Under the pieces are notes generated by a model. It searched no databases and had not been told where the DNA came from. It worked only from the letters and a program-made list of their open reading frames with translations. A stretch of DNA of 64,000 nt from Aquiflexum lacus (lineage in GTDB: Bacteria > Bacteroidota > Bacteroidia > Cytophagales > Cyclobacteriaceae), in the NCBI RefSeq assembly GCF_015476655.1, contig NZ_JABFHF010000005.1, positions 124,001-188,000 of the forward strand, given 5' to 3'. Below, one piece after another: positions 9,929 to 19,492 of the stretch (within the stretch, counting starts at the first letter, position 1; each line of letters begins with the position of its first letter). The translations under genes and the position numbers were made by a program.

Positions 9929-12286
9929 ATGAAAAAACTATTTTGTCTATTATTCTTTTTTGTTTCTCTTGGATCACATTTCGTAGCTGCCCAAAACAGA
10001 CAGCTACGCTATGCGGACAGGCAATTGGAACTTGAAAATTATCAGCATGCAGCTGAAACTTATGAAAAAGCATATCAAAGCAAAGCCAGGTATGCGACTG
10101 CAAAAAAAGCGGCAGAGACTTATCAATTGATCCAAGATTACGAAAAGTCATTCCAGTGGTGGGAAACCGTCGTTAGCAGTGAAGAAGCGGAAAGATCGGA
10201 TTATTACAATTATTTGGTCTCAGCTATTAAAGTGGGAAAGGGGGATCAAATAGGTGATATTCTGAATGCCACTTCTTTTGAAGAGTATGATTTTCCTGAG
10301 ATTGATTTCCAAATGGTGAGGGAAATGTCTTCTAAAAAGCCTAAGGTCAAATTGGTTCCTGTAGAAGGGGTTAACAGTGATGGTTCGGACTTTGGTCTTA
10401 AAACAGACAGTGAGGGTATCAAATTCTTTTCAAGCGACAGGGGTCAGGTAATCCCAACCGAAAAAAAGGCGATCAGATTGGATGCGAAAAGTAAGCTTTA
10501 TAGCTCGGAAAAGAGCAGTTTCAATGACAGAGAGTTTTTCAGTCTCTATAAATCAGATCAAGACGGAAATATTTCCGAGGTCCTTACAGACTTACCGGAT
10601 GCACTGCATGTAAGTGATCCAAGTTTGATGGAAAGTAATGGTATTATCTTTTACACCGTATTCAGGGACATCAATAAGATCAAAGGAAACCGTGAATACG
10701 ATATCAATCCTGAGATTTATTTCAGCAAAGTGTCAAATGATGGAAGCCTTTCAGAAAGCAGAGCATTTCCATTCAATGATTTTGTAAAACATGGCGTACA
10801 AAACCCGTTCGTGGATGAAGGATCAAAAAGGATATACTTTGCTTCAGATATGCCGGGCGGATTTGGCGGATTTGACTTGTATTATGTGACTTATGATGAT
10901 GACCTGAATTTTGGTGATGCGGTCAATTTGGGTAGTGTTGTCAACACTTCCCAAAATGAAAGCCATCCAACAGTCTTTGAAAATATGCTCTATTTTTCTT
11001 CCAGAGGTCATGCCGGAATAGGTGGGATGGATATTTTTAGCGCAACAATTTCAGTAGACGAATTCCAGAATGTTGAGAATCTTGGGGTGCCTTATAACTC
11101 TCCAAGGGATGATTTTGGGTATTATGTAAGTTCAGAAGGAAAAAGGTATTTGAGCTCTGATCGGATTGGTGGACTTGGATTGGATGACATTTACCTTGTG
11201 GAGGATCTTTTCAAAATGTTGATCGCAAGGGTGATTGATTGTGATGGAAATATCATCAGTGAAGCATTCGAATCTACTTTAAGTATTGTTGATGACATGG
11301 CGATGATTCCTACGATGAGGAATGAGCAGGGTGAACTGACAGCCGAGTTGGAACCCGAAAAGAATTTCCAGTTGAACATCAGCAAAAAAGGGTATTTCAG
11401 TATTTCTGATAACACCTTGAGTACAATAGGATTGGAAGAGGATGTTTTGGAAAGGGAATACAGGTTAGCCAAGATACCATACAATCTCCCTGTTGTGGTG
11501 GACATTGTGTACTATGATCTGGATAAATCAAAAATCAGAAATGATGCCCAACCTGTATTGGACAAGATGGCGGAATTGATGAATAAATATGACTTTTTGG
11601 ACCTAGCAGTTGCTTCCCATACAGATGCTAGGGCATCTGATGCATACAACAAAGCTTTAAGCCAAAGAAGAGCTGATGCTGTAAAAGAGTATCTGTCCAA
11701 GTTTGGAATTCCTGAAAACAGGGTAAGAATAGATTGGTTCGGTGAGGAAAACCTGATCAACGATTGCGGAGATGGCGTCCCATGTCCTGAGACCAAACAT
11801 CAATTGAACAGAAGAAGTGAGCTTGTTTTGGAGGCATTTACTGATAAGGATAAAGAATACGAATTTCCAAAAGAGCTGATTGGCAAAGATGTTTGTGATG
11901 AATCGGATCTTTTTGAAGCCCTACAAAGTGAGTTCAATTCTGTGCCAACTGTCTATTTTGATTTTGATAAGTCAATAATCAGGTCTGTCCATCAAAAAGA
12001 CCTTGAAAGGGTTGGGATCATGCTCAACAAAATGAAAAACCTTCAATTGTACCTTGCCGGTCACACTGACCAAAGAGGCAATGAAGACTATAATATGAAA
12101 CTGGCCGAAAGAAGGGCCAAGGCAGTAATGGAGTATTTGGTCAACAGGGGGGTGGATGCTGCCAGAATGCAATACGAATGGTTTGGAAAATCCCAACCGA
12201 TAAATGATTGTGGATCTGTTCCCTGCACCGAAGCGATGCATCAGGAAAACAGGAGAACAGAACTTCACCTAAAAGGAAGAAAATAA
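9929..12286 (+). CDS. OmpA-family protein with PD40 propeller and two tandem OmpA domains
   Basis: A 785-residue envelope protein. It has a signal peptide ending VAA-Q, a TPR-like helical segment (about 20-110), a PD40/WD40-like propeller region (about 150-425, with repeated FASDMPGGFGGFDLYYV-type strands), a carboxypeptidase-regulatory-like stretch, and two peptidoglycan-binding OmpA domains (about 520-645 and 670-785). Both OmpA domains carry the core helix motif (SHTDAR / GHTDQRG) and a C-terminal NDCG..PC....H..NRR. The architecture resembles PorE, the protein that links the type IX apparatus to peptidoglycan, but with a duplicated anchor. The start at 9929 lies 2 bp after the PorP stop; an upstream in-frame start would overlap PorP. 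Last gene of the operon. Confidence 0.9.
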   Translation: MKKLFCLLFFFVSLGSHFVAAQNRQLRYADRQLELENYQHAAETYEKAYQSKARYATAKKAAETYQLIQDYEKSFQWWETVVSSEEAERSDYYNYLVSAIKVGKGDQIGDILNATSFEEYDFPEIDFQMVREMSSKKPKVKLVPVEGVNSDGSDFGLKTDSEGIKFFSSDRGQVIPTEKKAIRLDAKSKLYSSEKSSFNDREFFSLYKSDQDGNISEVLTDLPDALHVSDPSLMESNGIIFYTVFRDINKIKGNREYDINPEIYFSKVSNDGSLSESRAFPFNDFVKHGVQNPFVDEGSKRIYFASDMPGGFGGFDLYYVTYDDDLNFGDAVNLGSVVNTSQNESHPTVFENMLYFSSRGHAGIGGMDIFSATISVDEFQNVENLGVPYNSPRDDFGYYVSSEGKRYLSSDRIGGLGLDDIYLVEDLFKMLIARVIDCDGNIISEAFESTLSIVDDMAMIPTMRNEQGELTAELEPEKNFQLNISKKGYFSISDNTLSTIGLEEDVLEREYRLAKIPYNLPVVVDIVYYDLDKSKIRNDAQPVLDKMAELMNKYDFLDLAVASHTDARASDAYNKALSQRRADAVKEYLSKFGIPENRVRIDWFGEENLINDCGDGVPCPETKHQLNRRSELVLEAFTDKDKEYEFPKELIGKDVCDESDLFEALQSEFNSVPTVYFDFDKSIIRSVHQKDLERVGIMLNKMKNLQLYLAGHTDQRGNEDYNMKLAERRAKAVMEYLVNRGVDAARMQYEWFGKSQPINDCGSVPCTEAMHQENRRTELHLKGRK

Positions 12287-12330
12287 CCACAAAGAATATA
12301 TTTTTTAAACTTGCGAGATAGATAAGTAAA

Positions 12331-12361
12331 AATGGCCTCCTTCTGGGAGGTCCTTTTTTTT
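12331..12361 (+). terminator. Terminator of the type IX secretion operon
   Basis: A hairpin with arms GGCCTCC and GGAGGTC (one G-T pair) is followed by eight T residues, 45 bp after the OmpA-protein stop codon. Confidence 0.85.
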
Positions 12362-12476
12362 GATATGGGCTTTGGTAAATGAGAAGCGAGATTTTAGAAC
12401 CAAGAGCCAAAGCCTGCCCCGAGTATCGGGGAACCATGAACCGAAAAAAAGGATTTGAGGGAAGAGGCCTAAAGAT

Positions 12477-12611
12477 AGACGATTGATGACATTTGGGCCA
12501 ATCTAAAATTGAACGTTTAATTCCCCATAATATTTGTCCTTGTCATGTCGACGACAGGAGACATCTATTGCAGACCTGAGATTTAAGAGAAGGAGAAATA
12601 TTAAGAAAACT
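12477..12611 (+). repeat. Intergenic repeat, copy 1 of a 135-bp element
   Basis: This block matches 19493-19628 nearly base for base: both begin AGACGATT.ATGACATTTG, share TTGAACGTTTAAT, and contain CTTGTCATGTCGACGACAGG. Neither copy has a reading frame. It is an interspersed repeat in the non-coding DNA. Confidence 0.8.
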
Positions 12612-12703
12612 ACGTCAATGGTAGTTATGAAAATTAGCATTTACAGAAAAGGTTGTGACATCTAGGTGGGCTGCAGACCTCTCCTGACGTCGAGGTGACA
12701 AGG
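12538..12703. repeat. REP-like imperfect inverted repeat
   Basis: The left arm at 12538-12566 begins CCTTGTCATGTCGACGACAG. The right arm at 12675-12703 read on the minus strand begins CCTTGTCACCTCGACGTCAG. The arms are about 29 bases and can pair over most of their length. The same arm occurs at 12825-12866, 19554-19582 and, as a pair, at 60921-60999. Confidence 0.7.
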
Positions 12704-12935
12704 CAAAGTCCTGTAATAGAATTGAATGCTATTTGTAGTCCTAAACCATCAATTTCAAAATCTGTCATTGGTAGTGGAGAAAATTGGCATTTACAAAAGG
12801 GGTAATGACATCAAAGAGGGCATTAGATCTCTCTCCCGTACTGTTGTCGGGATCGAGGGGACAAGGCAAAGTCCTGAATAATATTTGAATGGCATTTGTA
12901 GTTCTAAACCATCAATGTCAAAATCTGTCATCGGT
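12631..12935 (+). repeat. Two tandem copies of a ~150-bp intergenic unit
   Basis: The copies run from 12631 to 12780 and from 12781 to about 12935. Both begin AAATT.GCATTTACA, contain GACAAGGCAAAGTCCTG in the middle, and end CTAAACCATCAAT.TCAAAATCTGTCAT. The REP-like arm lies in the centre of each. No gene is seen in the whole 12.3-13.0 kb gap. Confidence 0.75.
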
Positions 12936-12949
12936 AGCAAATTGCCTAG

Positions 12950-12988
12950 AAAAATAAAAAAACAGACTTAGAGAATACCTTCCCTAAG
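12950..12988 (-). terminator. Terminator of the M23 peptidase gene
   Basis: On the minus strand the arms CTTAGGGAA and TTCTCTAAG pair (one G-T), followed by GTCTG and a T-rich run. It lies 30 bp beyond the stop codon of the peptidase gene. Confidence 0.7.
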
Positions 12989-13017
12989 CCCATTCATAAA
13001 TATTAGCACTACTTATG

Positions 13018-14295
13018 TTAATTATTTTTAGCTACCAACTTTGTAGGTGCAGCACTGTATGGGATAGCAGCAATCTGCCTTTCCTTTTCCATTTTTACTT
13101 GCTCAAATGCCAACTTGTTTTCATTAAAAATCGGCTCAGATGGTGGGATTTTCTCTCTCTGCCAGTCTACTTGCTTTCCGTTTTTCCAGAATCTGAAGCA
13201 AAGGTGGGGTCCGGTCGCCAAACCGGTACTGCCAACATATCCGATGACCTGACCTTGGCTTACCCTTGCACCAGGCTTCATTCCTGAGGCAATTTTGGAC
13301 ATGTGGAGGTATTGGGTCGTATAGGTTCCGTTGTGTTTGATTTTGACGAAGTTCCCATTTGCGCTTGTGTATCTTGCTTCGATGACTGTTCCGTCCCCTA
13401 CCGTTCTGATTTCAGTTCCGGTAGGTGCTGCAAAGTCAGTTCCCAAATGAGCCTTGTATCTTTTCTGTACAGGGTGAAATCTCTTCAAATTATATGCTGA
13501 ACTGATTCTCGTGTATTTTACCGGATATTTCAAGAATGCTTTTTTGAAACTGTTTCCCTCCTGATCGAAAAAAGACCTTTCACCATTTTGCTCAAAAGGA
13601 ATGGCGTGATAAGGAGTTCCTTTATGCTCGAAAAAAGCAGTTTCAATGTCCCCGATTCCCACCGTTTGATCTTCTACTAATTTTTCAGAAAACACAACTT
13701 TGAACTTATCCCCTTTTTGAAGGCTTCCAAAGTCCACCATCCATCCATACAAATCAGCAAATTGATTGATCAGATCGGGGCTAAGTCCTAATTCAGTCAT
13801 ATTCACATAAAGATTACTGCTGATGGTTCCGCCGATTTCTACTTTTTTCCATTCTACCGGTTTTTCTTCTTTGTAAACTTCCCCTGCATCCAATTTGAAA
13901 ACCACATATTCCGCTGGATTGGGTTCATAAATAAAGAATTGGGCCAAAGAAGTATCCTTTGAACTGAGAACGGTGAATTTTTTGTTGAAAGCGATTTTTC
14001 TGACATCAAAAACATCCTTTGACTTCCTTGCAATTTCATCGATGATTTGGTAGGAAACATTGAAAGGAGCCAATATAGAAGATAATGTTTCATTCTTTCC
14101 TACTACACCTTCGATGATATCTAGCTCATTGACTTTGATACCATATAGTAAGTGCTCTTCCTCTTCTTCCTCGATAATGATTTCATTCAGAGGTTCATCT
14201 TCTTGCGATACATTATTGGAACTATTATTCTGAAAATAATACAATGCACCGAAAGCTATAAAAGCTGATGCCGCAAAAATCCATTTTTTATTCAT
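13018..14295 (-). CDS. Membrane-anchored M23 (LytM-type) peptidase
   Basis: A 425-residue putative cell-wall endopeptidase of the LytM/M23 family. It has an N-terminal transmembrane or signal segment (residues 5-20), an acidic linker, an OapA/LysM-like middle domain, and a C-terminal M23 domain (about 270-380). The zinc-binding HxxxD is present as H283-LGT-D287. The final motif, normally HxH, reads GPHLCFRFWKNG, so catalytic His364 is followed by Cys366 in place of the usual zinc ligand His. Cysteine can bind zinc, so the enzyme may still be active. LytM proteins cut peptidoglycan cross-links or activate amidases. It is transcribed away from aspS. Confidence 0.9.
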   Translation of the reverse strand: MNKKWIFAASAFIAFGALYYFQNNSSNNVSQEDEPLNEIIIEEEEEEHLLYGIKVNELDIIEGVVGKNETLSSILAPFNVSYQIIDEIARKSKDVFDVRKIAFNKKFTVLSSKDTSLAQFFIYEPNPAEYVVFKLDAGEVYKEEKPVEWKKVEIGGTISSNLYVNMTELGLSPDLINQFADLYGWMVDFGSLQKGDKFKVVFSEKLVEDQTVGIGDIETAFFEHKGTPYHAIPFEQNGERSFFDQEGNSFKKAFLKYPVKYTRISSAYNLKRFHPVQKRYKAHLGTDFAAPTGTEIRTVGDGTVIEARYTSANGNFVKIKHNGTYTTQYLHMSKIASGMKPGARVSQGQVIGYVGSTGLATGPHLCFRFWKNGKQVDWQREKIPPSEPIFNENKLAFEQVKMEKERQIAAIPYSAAPTKLVAKNN

Positions 14296-14550
14296 AACTG
14301 ATGGGGTGAATCATGGTGTAATTACCAAATAAATTTAAATTAAAGTCAAATTCCAAATTTTTTGGATATAAATAATATCCAGCTACAAATTGATAACGTT
14401 CAATTTTTCCAATGATTTCATTTAAAGGACAAATAATTGTTTACGAGCAACGGATTTTATTGAATTGCCATAAATTATGCCTTGAATTTGAAGATAAAAA
14501 AAGTTTTCCCAATCTTTTTATCCATTTTAGAATTGTCCATAAGCTTTGTT

Positions 14551-14558
14551 TATCTTTG
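14551..14558 (+). promoter_or_regulatory. Candidate aspS promoter -7 box
   Basis: TATCTTTG matches the Bacteroidota consensus TAnnTTTG exactly and lies 28 bp upstream of the aspS ATG. No convincing -33 box is visible. Confidence 0.55.
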
Positions 14559-14585
14559 ACCACTTAAAAAAATACCATTTAAAAA

Positions 14586-16346
14586 ATGCTTAGGACACAT
14601 ACTTGCGGAGAGTTAAGGATTTCAGATGTTAATAAAGAGGTCAGCCTTTCGGGTTGGGTACAACGGGTCAGAAATAAAGGAGGATTGATTTGGGTGGATT
14701 TGAGAGATCGATACGGCGTTACCCAATTGATTTTTGAAGAAGACTCCACAGAGAAAGAACTCTTAACAAAAGCTGCTTCACTTGGAAGGGAATTTGTGAT
14801 TCAGGCTACAGGCTTGGTGATTGAGCGAACTTCCAAAAACGATAAAATGCCCACCGGAGACATCGAAATCAAAGTCAAAGAACTTGAAATTCTAAATGCC
14901 GCAAAGGTACCGCCATTCATCATTGAAGATGAAACAGACGGTGGTGAAGAGTTGAGGATGAAATATCGATACTTGGATTTACGTAGAAATGTGATCAGGG
15001 AAAAACTCCAACTTCGACACAGGATGATGCAGGAGACCAGAAAATATATGGATGGTGAAAACTTCATCGAAGTAGAAACCCCCGTTTTGATCAAATCTAC
15101 GCCTGAAGGCGCAAGAGATTTTGTCGTACCAAGCAGGGTCAATCCAGGGGAATTTTATGCATTGCCCCAATCTCCACAGACATTCAAGCAATTGCTGATG
15201 GTGAGTGGATTTGATAGATATTTTCAAATAGTAAAATGTTTCCGTGATGAAGATCTCAGGGCAGACAGACAGCCGGAGTTTACACAGATAGACTGTGAAA
15301 TGGCCTTTGTCACGCAAGAAGATATATTAAATACTTTTGAAGGCCTTGTCAAACACCTTTTTAGCGCCGTGAAAGATGTTGCATTGGAAGAGGTCAAAAG
15401 AATGACCTATGCCGATGCCATGAAATTCTATGGCAATGATAAGCCTGACTTAAGGTTCGATATGAAATTTGCTGAACTCAATTCAGTAGCTCAAGGAAAA
15501 GGTTTTGGGATTTTTGATCAGGCAGAAATCATTATCGGTATCTGCGCCAAAGGGGCAGGAGAATATACCCGCAAGCAATTGGATGAATTGACCAACTGGG
15601 TAAAAAGACCACAGATAGGTGCCAAAGGTTTGGTATATGTCAAATGTAATGCTGACGGGACATTCAAGTCTACTGTAGATAAATTCTATTCCAACGAAGA
15701 CTTAAAAGCTTGGGCAGATTTGATGGGGGCTGAACCTGGAGATTTATTGCTTGTGCTGAGCGGTGACGAAAAGTCCACGAGGAAACAAATGTCCGAACTC
15801 CGTCTTAAAATGGGTGAAGAATTGGGACTAAGAGATAGAAATATTTTCAAACCCCTTTGGGTGGTAGATTTCCCTTTATTGGAATGGGATGAAGAGACCC
15901 AAAGATTCCATGCCATGCACCATCCGTTTACTTCACCCAAAAAAGAGGACATTCTAATTCTGGAAACCAATCCCGGGGAAGTGAGGGCCAATGCATACGA
16001 TTTAGTCATTAATGGTGTGGAAATTGGTGGAGGTTCCATCAGGATTCATGACCGTACAACCCAGCAGCTGATGTTTAAACATCTTGGCTTTTCTGATGCT
16101 GAAGCACAGAAGCAATTTGGGTTTTTGATGGAGGCATTTGAATATGGAGCACCGCCTCATGGTGGTATTGCCTTTGGCTTTGATAGGCTTTGTGCGATTT
16201 TCGGAGGATCAGATTCCATTAGGGATTACATTGCTTTTCCAAAAAACAACTCGGGCAGGGATGTGATGATCGATTCCCCAAGCACCATTGCTGATGAACA
16301 ATTAAAGGAGCTTTCCATTCAGGTGAATATTCAGGGAAAAGTCTGA
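14586..16346 (+). CDS. aspS: Aspartyl-tRNA synthetase
   Basis: A full-length bacterial class II synthetase (586 residues) that charges tRNA with aspartate. The N-terminal OB-fold anticodon-binding domain begins with [14 protein letters not shown] and contains [20 protein letters not shown]. The class II core has motif 2 ([18 protein letters not shown]), a bacterial GAD insertion at about 285-420, and motif 3 (GIAFGFDRL). Whether it charges only tRNA-Asp or also tRNA-Asn cannot be decided by eye; no gatCAB gene is in the window. A TATCTTTG promoter box and a strong terminator frame it as a single-gene unit. Confidence 0.97.
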   Translation: MLRTHTCGELRISDVNKEVSLSGWVQRVRNKGGLIWVDLRDRYGVTQLIFEEDSTEKELLTKAASLGREFVIQATGLVIERTSKNDKMPTGDIEIKVKELEILNAAKVPPFIIEDETDGGEELRMKYRYLDLRRNVIREKLQLRHRMMQETRKYMDGENFIEVETPVLIKSTPEGARDFVVPSRVNPGEFYALPQSPQTFKQLLMVSGFDRYFQIVKCFRDEDLRADRQPEFTQIDCEMAFVTQEDILNTFEGLVKHLFSAVKDVALEEVKRMTYADAMKFYGNDKPDLRFDMKFAELNSVAQGKGFGIFDQAEIIIGICAKGAGEYTRKQLDELTNWVKRPQIGAKGLVYVKCNADGTFKSTVDKFYSNEDLKAWADLMGAEPGDLLLVLSGDEKSTRKQMSELRLKMGEELGLRDRNIFKPLWVVDFPLLEWDEETQRFHAMHHPFTSPKKEDILILETNPGEVRANAYDLVINGVEIGGGSIRIHDRTTQQLMFKHLGFSDAEAQKQFGFLMEAFEYGAPPHGGIAFGFDRLCAIFGGSDSIRDYIAFPKNNSGRDVMIDSPSTIADEQLKELSIQVNIQGKV

Positions 16347-16354
16347 TTTTATAT

Positions 16355-16398
16355 CCCCATCTGACCCATTTTTTAGTGGGTCAGATGGGGAATTTTTT
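16355..16398 (+). terminator. Strong terminator after aspS
   Basis: A perfect 14-bp stem (CCCCATCTGACCCA with TGGGTCAGATGGGG) closes on an 8-base loop and is followed by AATTTTTT, eight bases after the aspS stop. Confidence 0.92.
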
Positions 16399-16534
16399 CT
16401 TTCAACTAAAATTTATTTTAACCCTTTTTTTTACCTTTTAACATTAAAAAAATCCATTCAAAATTTACACCAATAGCGGATTAAACTTTTTACTGACCCC
16501 CGAAGTCTAATTGTTGATTTAATTTAACAGCAAT

Positions 16535-19405
16535 ATGAAGATTTCTACATTCAGATTATTTTTACTTCTTTTTTTGATGATCTATTCTTTTGATTCACAG
16601 GCACAAAGGGGGGATGGTCGAGGGCAGGAAATACTTTTAAAAGGGAAAGTAATTGAAGGCTCAAGCCAAGAAACCATGATAGGTGCCAATGTCCTGATCA
16701 AATCAGTCACAGACTCCTTGCTAGTGTCTACAGTTACCGGAGTGGATGGTTCTTTTGAAATAGGCAGGCCTAGGATTCCAAGTGTTAAACTGGAAATTAC
16801 TTTTTTGGGATATCAAAAAATAACCAGGATCCATAACAGGGGAGATGCCCTTGATCTTGGGACTTTAGTATTGATAGAAGACAGCAAACTATTGGGAGAA
16901 GTAGTCATCGAAGGACAAATCCCGGTCGGTGAAGTAAAAGGCGATACCACCTCTTTCAATGCCAATGCCTTCAAAACCAGAGAAAATGCAGATGCGGAGG
17001 ATTTGGTAAGAAAAATTCCAGGTGTGACCATTCAGAACGGAGAAATACAGGCCAAAGGAGAAACAGTCCAAAAGGTATTGGTAGATGGAAGGGAGTTTTT
17101 TGGAAGTGATCCATTTTTGGCTTTAAGGAATCTACCGGCAAATGTGATTGACAGGGTAGAGATTTTGGACCAAAGATCTGACCAATCGAGGTTGACGGGT
17201 TTTGATGATGGCAATTATGCAAGGACTATCAATATCGTCACCCAACCTGGCAAAAGGAATGGACAGTTTGGAAGAGTCTATGCCGGCGCAGGTACACAGG
17301 AAAGATATGCTGCAGGAGGGAATTTAAATTTCTTTAAAGGAGATAAAAGAATCTCCATCATCGGTCTTTTCAATAATATCAACCAACAAAACTTTTCTTC
17401 CCAGGATCTTGTCGGCGTGACAGCCGGAGGACAAGGTGGCGGTGGAAGGCCTAGAGGTGGAGGAAGACCCGGTGGAGGCGGTGGTAATAACAACTTCCTC
17501 GTCGGTCAGGATCAGGGTATCATCACCACAAACAGTTTGGGTTTGAATTATAGTGACAAGTTTGGCCAGAAGATGAATTTCACTGGAAGTTATTTCTTCA
17601 ATTCCACTCAAAACAACTTATTCAAACTGACCAATAGAGAAATCATCCTGTCGGAAACCAACCGACAGTTTTATGATGAAAGATTGATCAATACCGTCAA
17701 AAACAACAATCACCGGATCAACACTAGAATTGAGTATGACCTCAATCCTAAGCATGCGATTATCATAACCCCTTCGATTAATTTCCAGAACAACACCAAT
17801 TACAGTGACCGGGATGGATTGAATTTATCAGCAATCCGGGATCCTTTGAGCAGTGCAAGGACCCTGTCTGATGCCACTACCGAGGGGTATAATATTTCCA
17901 ATAATTTCGTTTACCGATATAAATTTGAAAAACCCAAAAGAACACTTTCCACTACCGTTTTCACCTCTTGGAACAAAAGGGATCAACTTTCGGAATTGAT
18001 TGCAGCCAATAGGGACTATATCAGGGATATCAATGACACCATCAATCAGGAGACCTTTGGGTTATCTGACGGATTCAATTATAGAGCAACTTTGCAACTG
18101 ACGGAGCCCGTGGGAGAAAACTCTCTGGTGACCATGTCCTATCAGGTCGGTAACAACAAAACCGCATCAGATCAAAAAACCTTCAGTATGATTCCCGAGC
18201 TCGGTATCATGGTATTGGATACTGCCCTCAGCAACGTGTTTGACAATAAGTTTATCGTGCAACGTCCAAGTGTGGGTTACAGCTACAATTTCAAAAACTG
18301 GAATGTGAATGCCAACTTGGATTATCAATATGCGGTTCAGGACAATGAAAGCTTTTTTCCACAAGAACAGACTTTCAACAGGTCCTTCAGCAATTTTCTT
18401 CCGGGCATGAATGCCTCCTATAGAAATCAGAAGAAAGGGACTTCACTTAGATTGCGGTACAGGACCAATACACAGGAACCTGCCGTAAACCAATTACAGA
18501 ATGTGATCAACAACCAAAATCCGCTGCAGCTTTCTGTGGGAAATCCGAATTTGGGACAAGCATTCAGCCACACCGTATTCACCAATTATTCCAAAATCAA
18601 CCTGGAGAAATCAAAAACCTTTTTCACTTTTCTCTTCCTGAATGTGACGGAGGATTTTATTGGAAACAACACCTTTGTAGCCCAAACGGATACCCTTGTG
18701 AATGGGGAAGTTCTACTGAGACCGGGAGGTCAAATCAGTCGTCCTGAAAACCTCTCGGGCCAGTTTCGGTCCAGGTTATTTGTCACTTATGGTACGCCGA
18801 TCAAAAAATTGAAGTCCCAGTTTAACCTGAACTCCAGTATGTCCTACAACAGAACTCCCGGTATGATCAATGGACAGAAAAACTTCAATGACAACATTGA
18901 CCTTAGTCAAGGATTAACCCTGACCAGCAATATCAGCAAGGACGTCGATTTTACCCTTTCGACTACAGGAACTTACACTATCGTCAACAGTTCACTTCAG
19001 GCAAACCTGAACAATGATTACTATATCCAGAATACCAATATCCGGTTCTATTATTCTCCAAACAATGGAAAGCTATTTGTTTCCAATGTAGTGGGCAACA
19101 ACTTCTTCAGGGGCTTGTCTCCGGGATTAGACCAGTCAGTTTGGCTTTGGAATATAGAAGCTGGCTACAGGTTTATGAAAGGAAATAAAGGAGAAGTTAA
19201 ACTGAGCATATTCGATTTGCTCAACCAAAACAATGCCATCGCCCGGACAGTCAATGACGTGACCATAGAAGATACTTTTACCAGGGTTTTGACTAGATAT
19301 GCCCTACTATCCTTCACCTATAACATTGGCAACTTCAAACAACCCGAAAGAGGTGGAGATCAACCCACAGGAAGACCTTGGGGCGGTGGGGGAAGGAGTT
19401 GGTAG
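16535..19405 (+). CDS. TonB-dependent-receptor-like outer-membrane barrel protein
   Basis: A 956-residue outer-membrane protein with a signal peptide ending SQA-Q, a carboxypeptidase-regulatory-like domain (about 33-110, VIEGSSQETMIGANVLI), a plug-like region (about 120-220, DLVRKIPGVTIQNGEIQAKG, KVLVDGREFFG) and a large C-terminal beta-barrel of the OMP_b-brl_3 type. A glycine-rich tract at about residues 298-318 (GGQGGGGRPRGGGRPGGGGG) interrupts the early barrel, and the C-terminus is again glycine-rich (GRPWGGGGRSW). No SusD-like gene follows, so it is probably a stand-alone transporter or structural barrel rather than a glycan uptake pair. It starts after a strong terminator, so it has its own promoter. 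Substrate unknown. Confidence 0.88.
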   Translation: MKISTFRLFLLLFLMIYSFDSQAQRGDGRGQEILLKGKVIEGSSQETMIGANVLIKSVTDSLLVSTVTGVDGSFEIGRPRIPSVKLEITFLGYQKITRIHNRGDALDLGTLVLIEDSKLLGEVVIEGQIPVGEVKGDTTSFNANAFKTRENADAEDLVRKIPGVTIQNGEIQAKGETVQKVLVDGREFFGSDPFLALRNLPANVIDRVEILDQRSDQSRLTGFDDGNYARTINIVTQPGKRNGQFGRVYAGAGTQERYAAGGNLNFFKGDKRISIIGLFNNINQQNFSSQDLVGVTAGGQGGGGRPRGGGRPGGGGGNNNFLVGQDQGIITTNSLGLNYSDKFGQKMNFTGSYFFNSTQNNLFKLTNREIILSETNRQFYDERLINTVKNNNHRINTRIEYDLNPKHAIIITPSINFQNNTNYSDRDGLNLSAIRDPLSSARTLSDATTEGYNISNNFVYRYKFEKPKRTLSTTVFTSWNKRDQLSELIAANRDYIRDINDTINQETFGLSDGFNYRATLQLTEPVGENSLVTMSYQVGNNKTASDQKTFSMIPELGIMVLDTALSNVFDNKFIVQRPSVGYSYNFKNWNVNANLDYQYAVQDNESFFPQEQTFNRSFSNFLPGMNASYRNQKKGTSLRLRYRTNTQEPAVNQLQNVINNQNPLQLSVGNPNLGQAFSHTVFTNYSKINLEKSKTFFTFLFLNVTEDFIGNNTFVAQTDTLVNGEVLLRPGGQISRPENLSGQFRSRLFVTYGTPIKKLKSQFNLNSSMSYNRTPGMINGQKNFNDNIDLSQGLTLTSNISKDVDFTLSTTGTYTIVNSSLQANLNNDYYIQNTNIRFYYSPNNGKLFVSNVVGNNFFRGLSPGLDQSVWLWNIEAGYRFMKGNKGEVKLSIFDLLNQNNAIARTVNDVTIEDTFTRVLTRYALLSFTYNIGNFKQPERGGDQPTGRPWGGGGRSW

Positions 19406-19409
19406 GAAT

Positions 19410-19480
19410 TAGATGTGAGATGTGAGATTTGAGACACAAGACACAAGACATAAGATTTAAGATAAGGAGTTAGAGGCTAA
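19410..19480. repeat. Low-complexity GAGATGTGAGATTTGAGACACAAGAC-type intergenic repeat
   Basis: Short overlapping words (GTGAGAT, ACACAAGAC, AAGATTTAAG) are repeated here. Similar wording is found at 62410-62580 and 12380-12430. No gene is encoded between 19406 and 19863 on either strand. Confidence 0.55.
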
Positions 19481-19492
19481 AGAAGAGAAGCT

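Noticed and set aside
12611-12935. Possible CRISPR-like array in the tandem spacer repeats
   Set aside because: The period is about 150 bp with only two copies and no short constant repeat or unique spacers.
17278-17493. A proline-rich minus-strand frame
   Set aside because: It is the reverse complement of the glycine-rich tract of the barrel protein.
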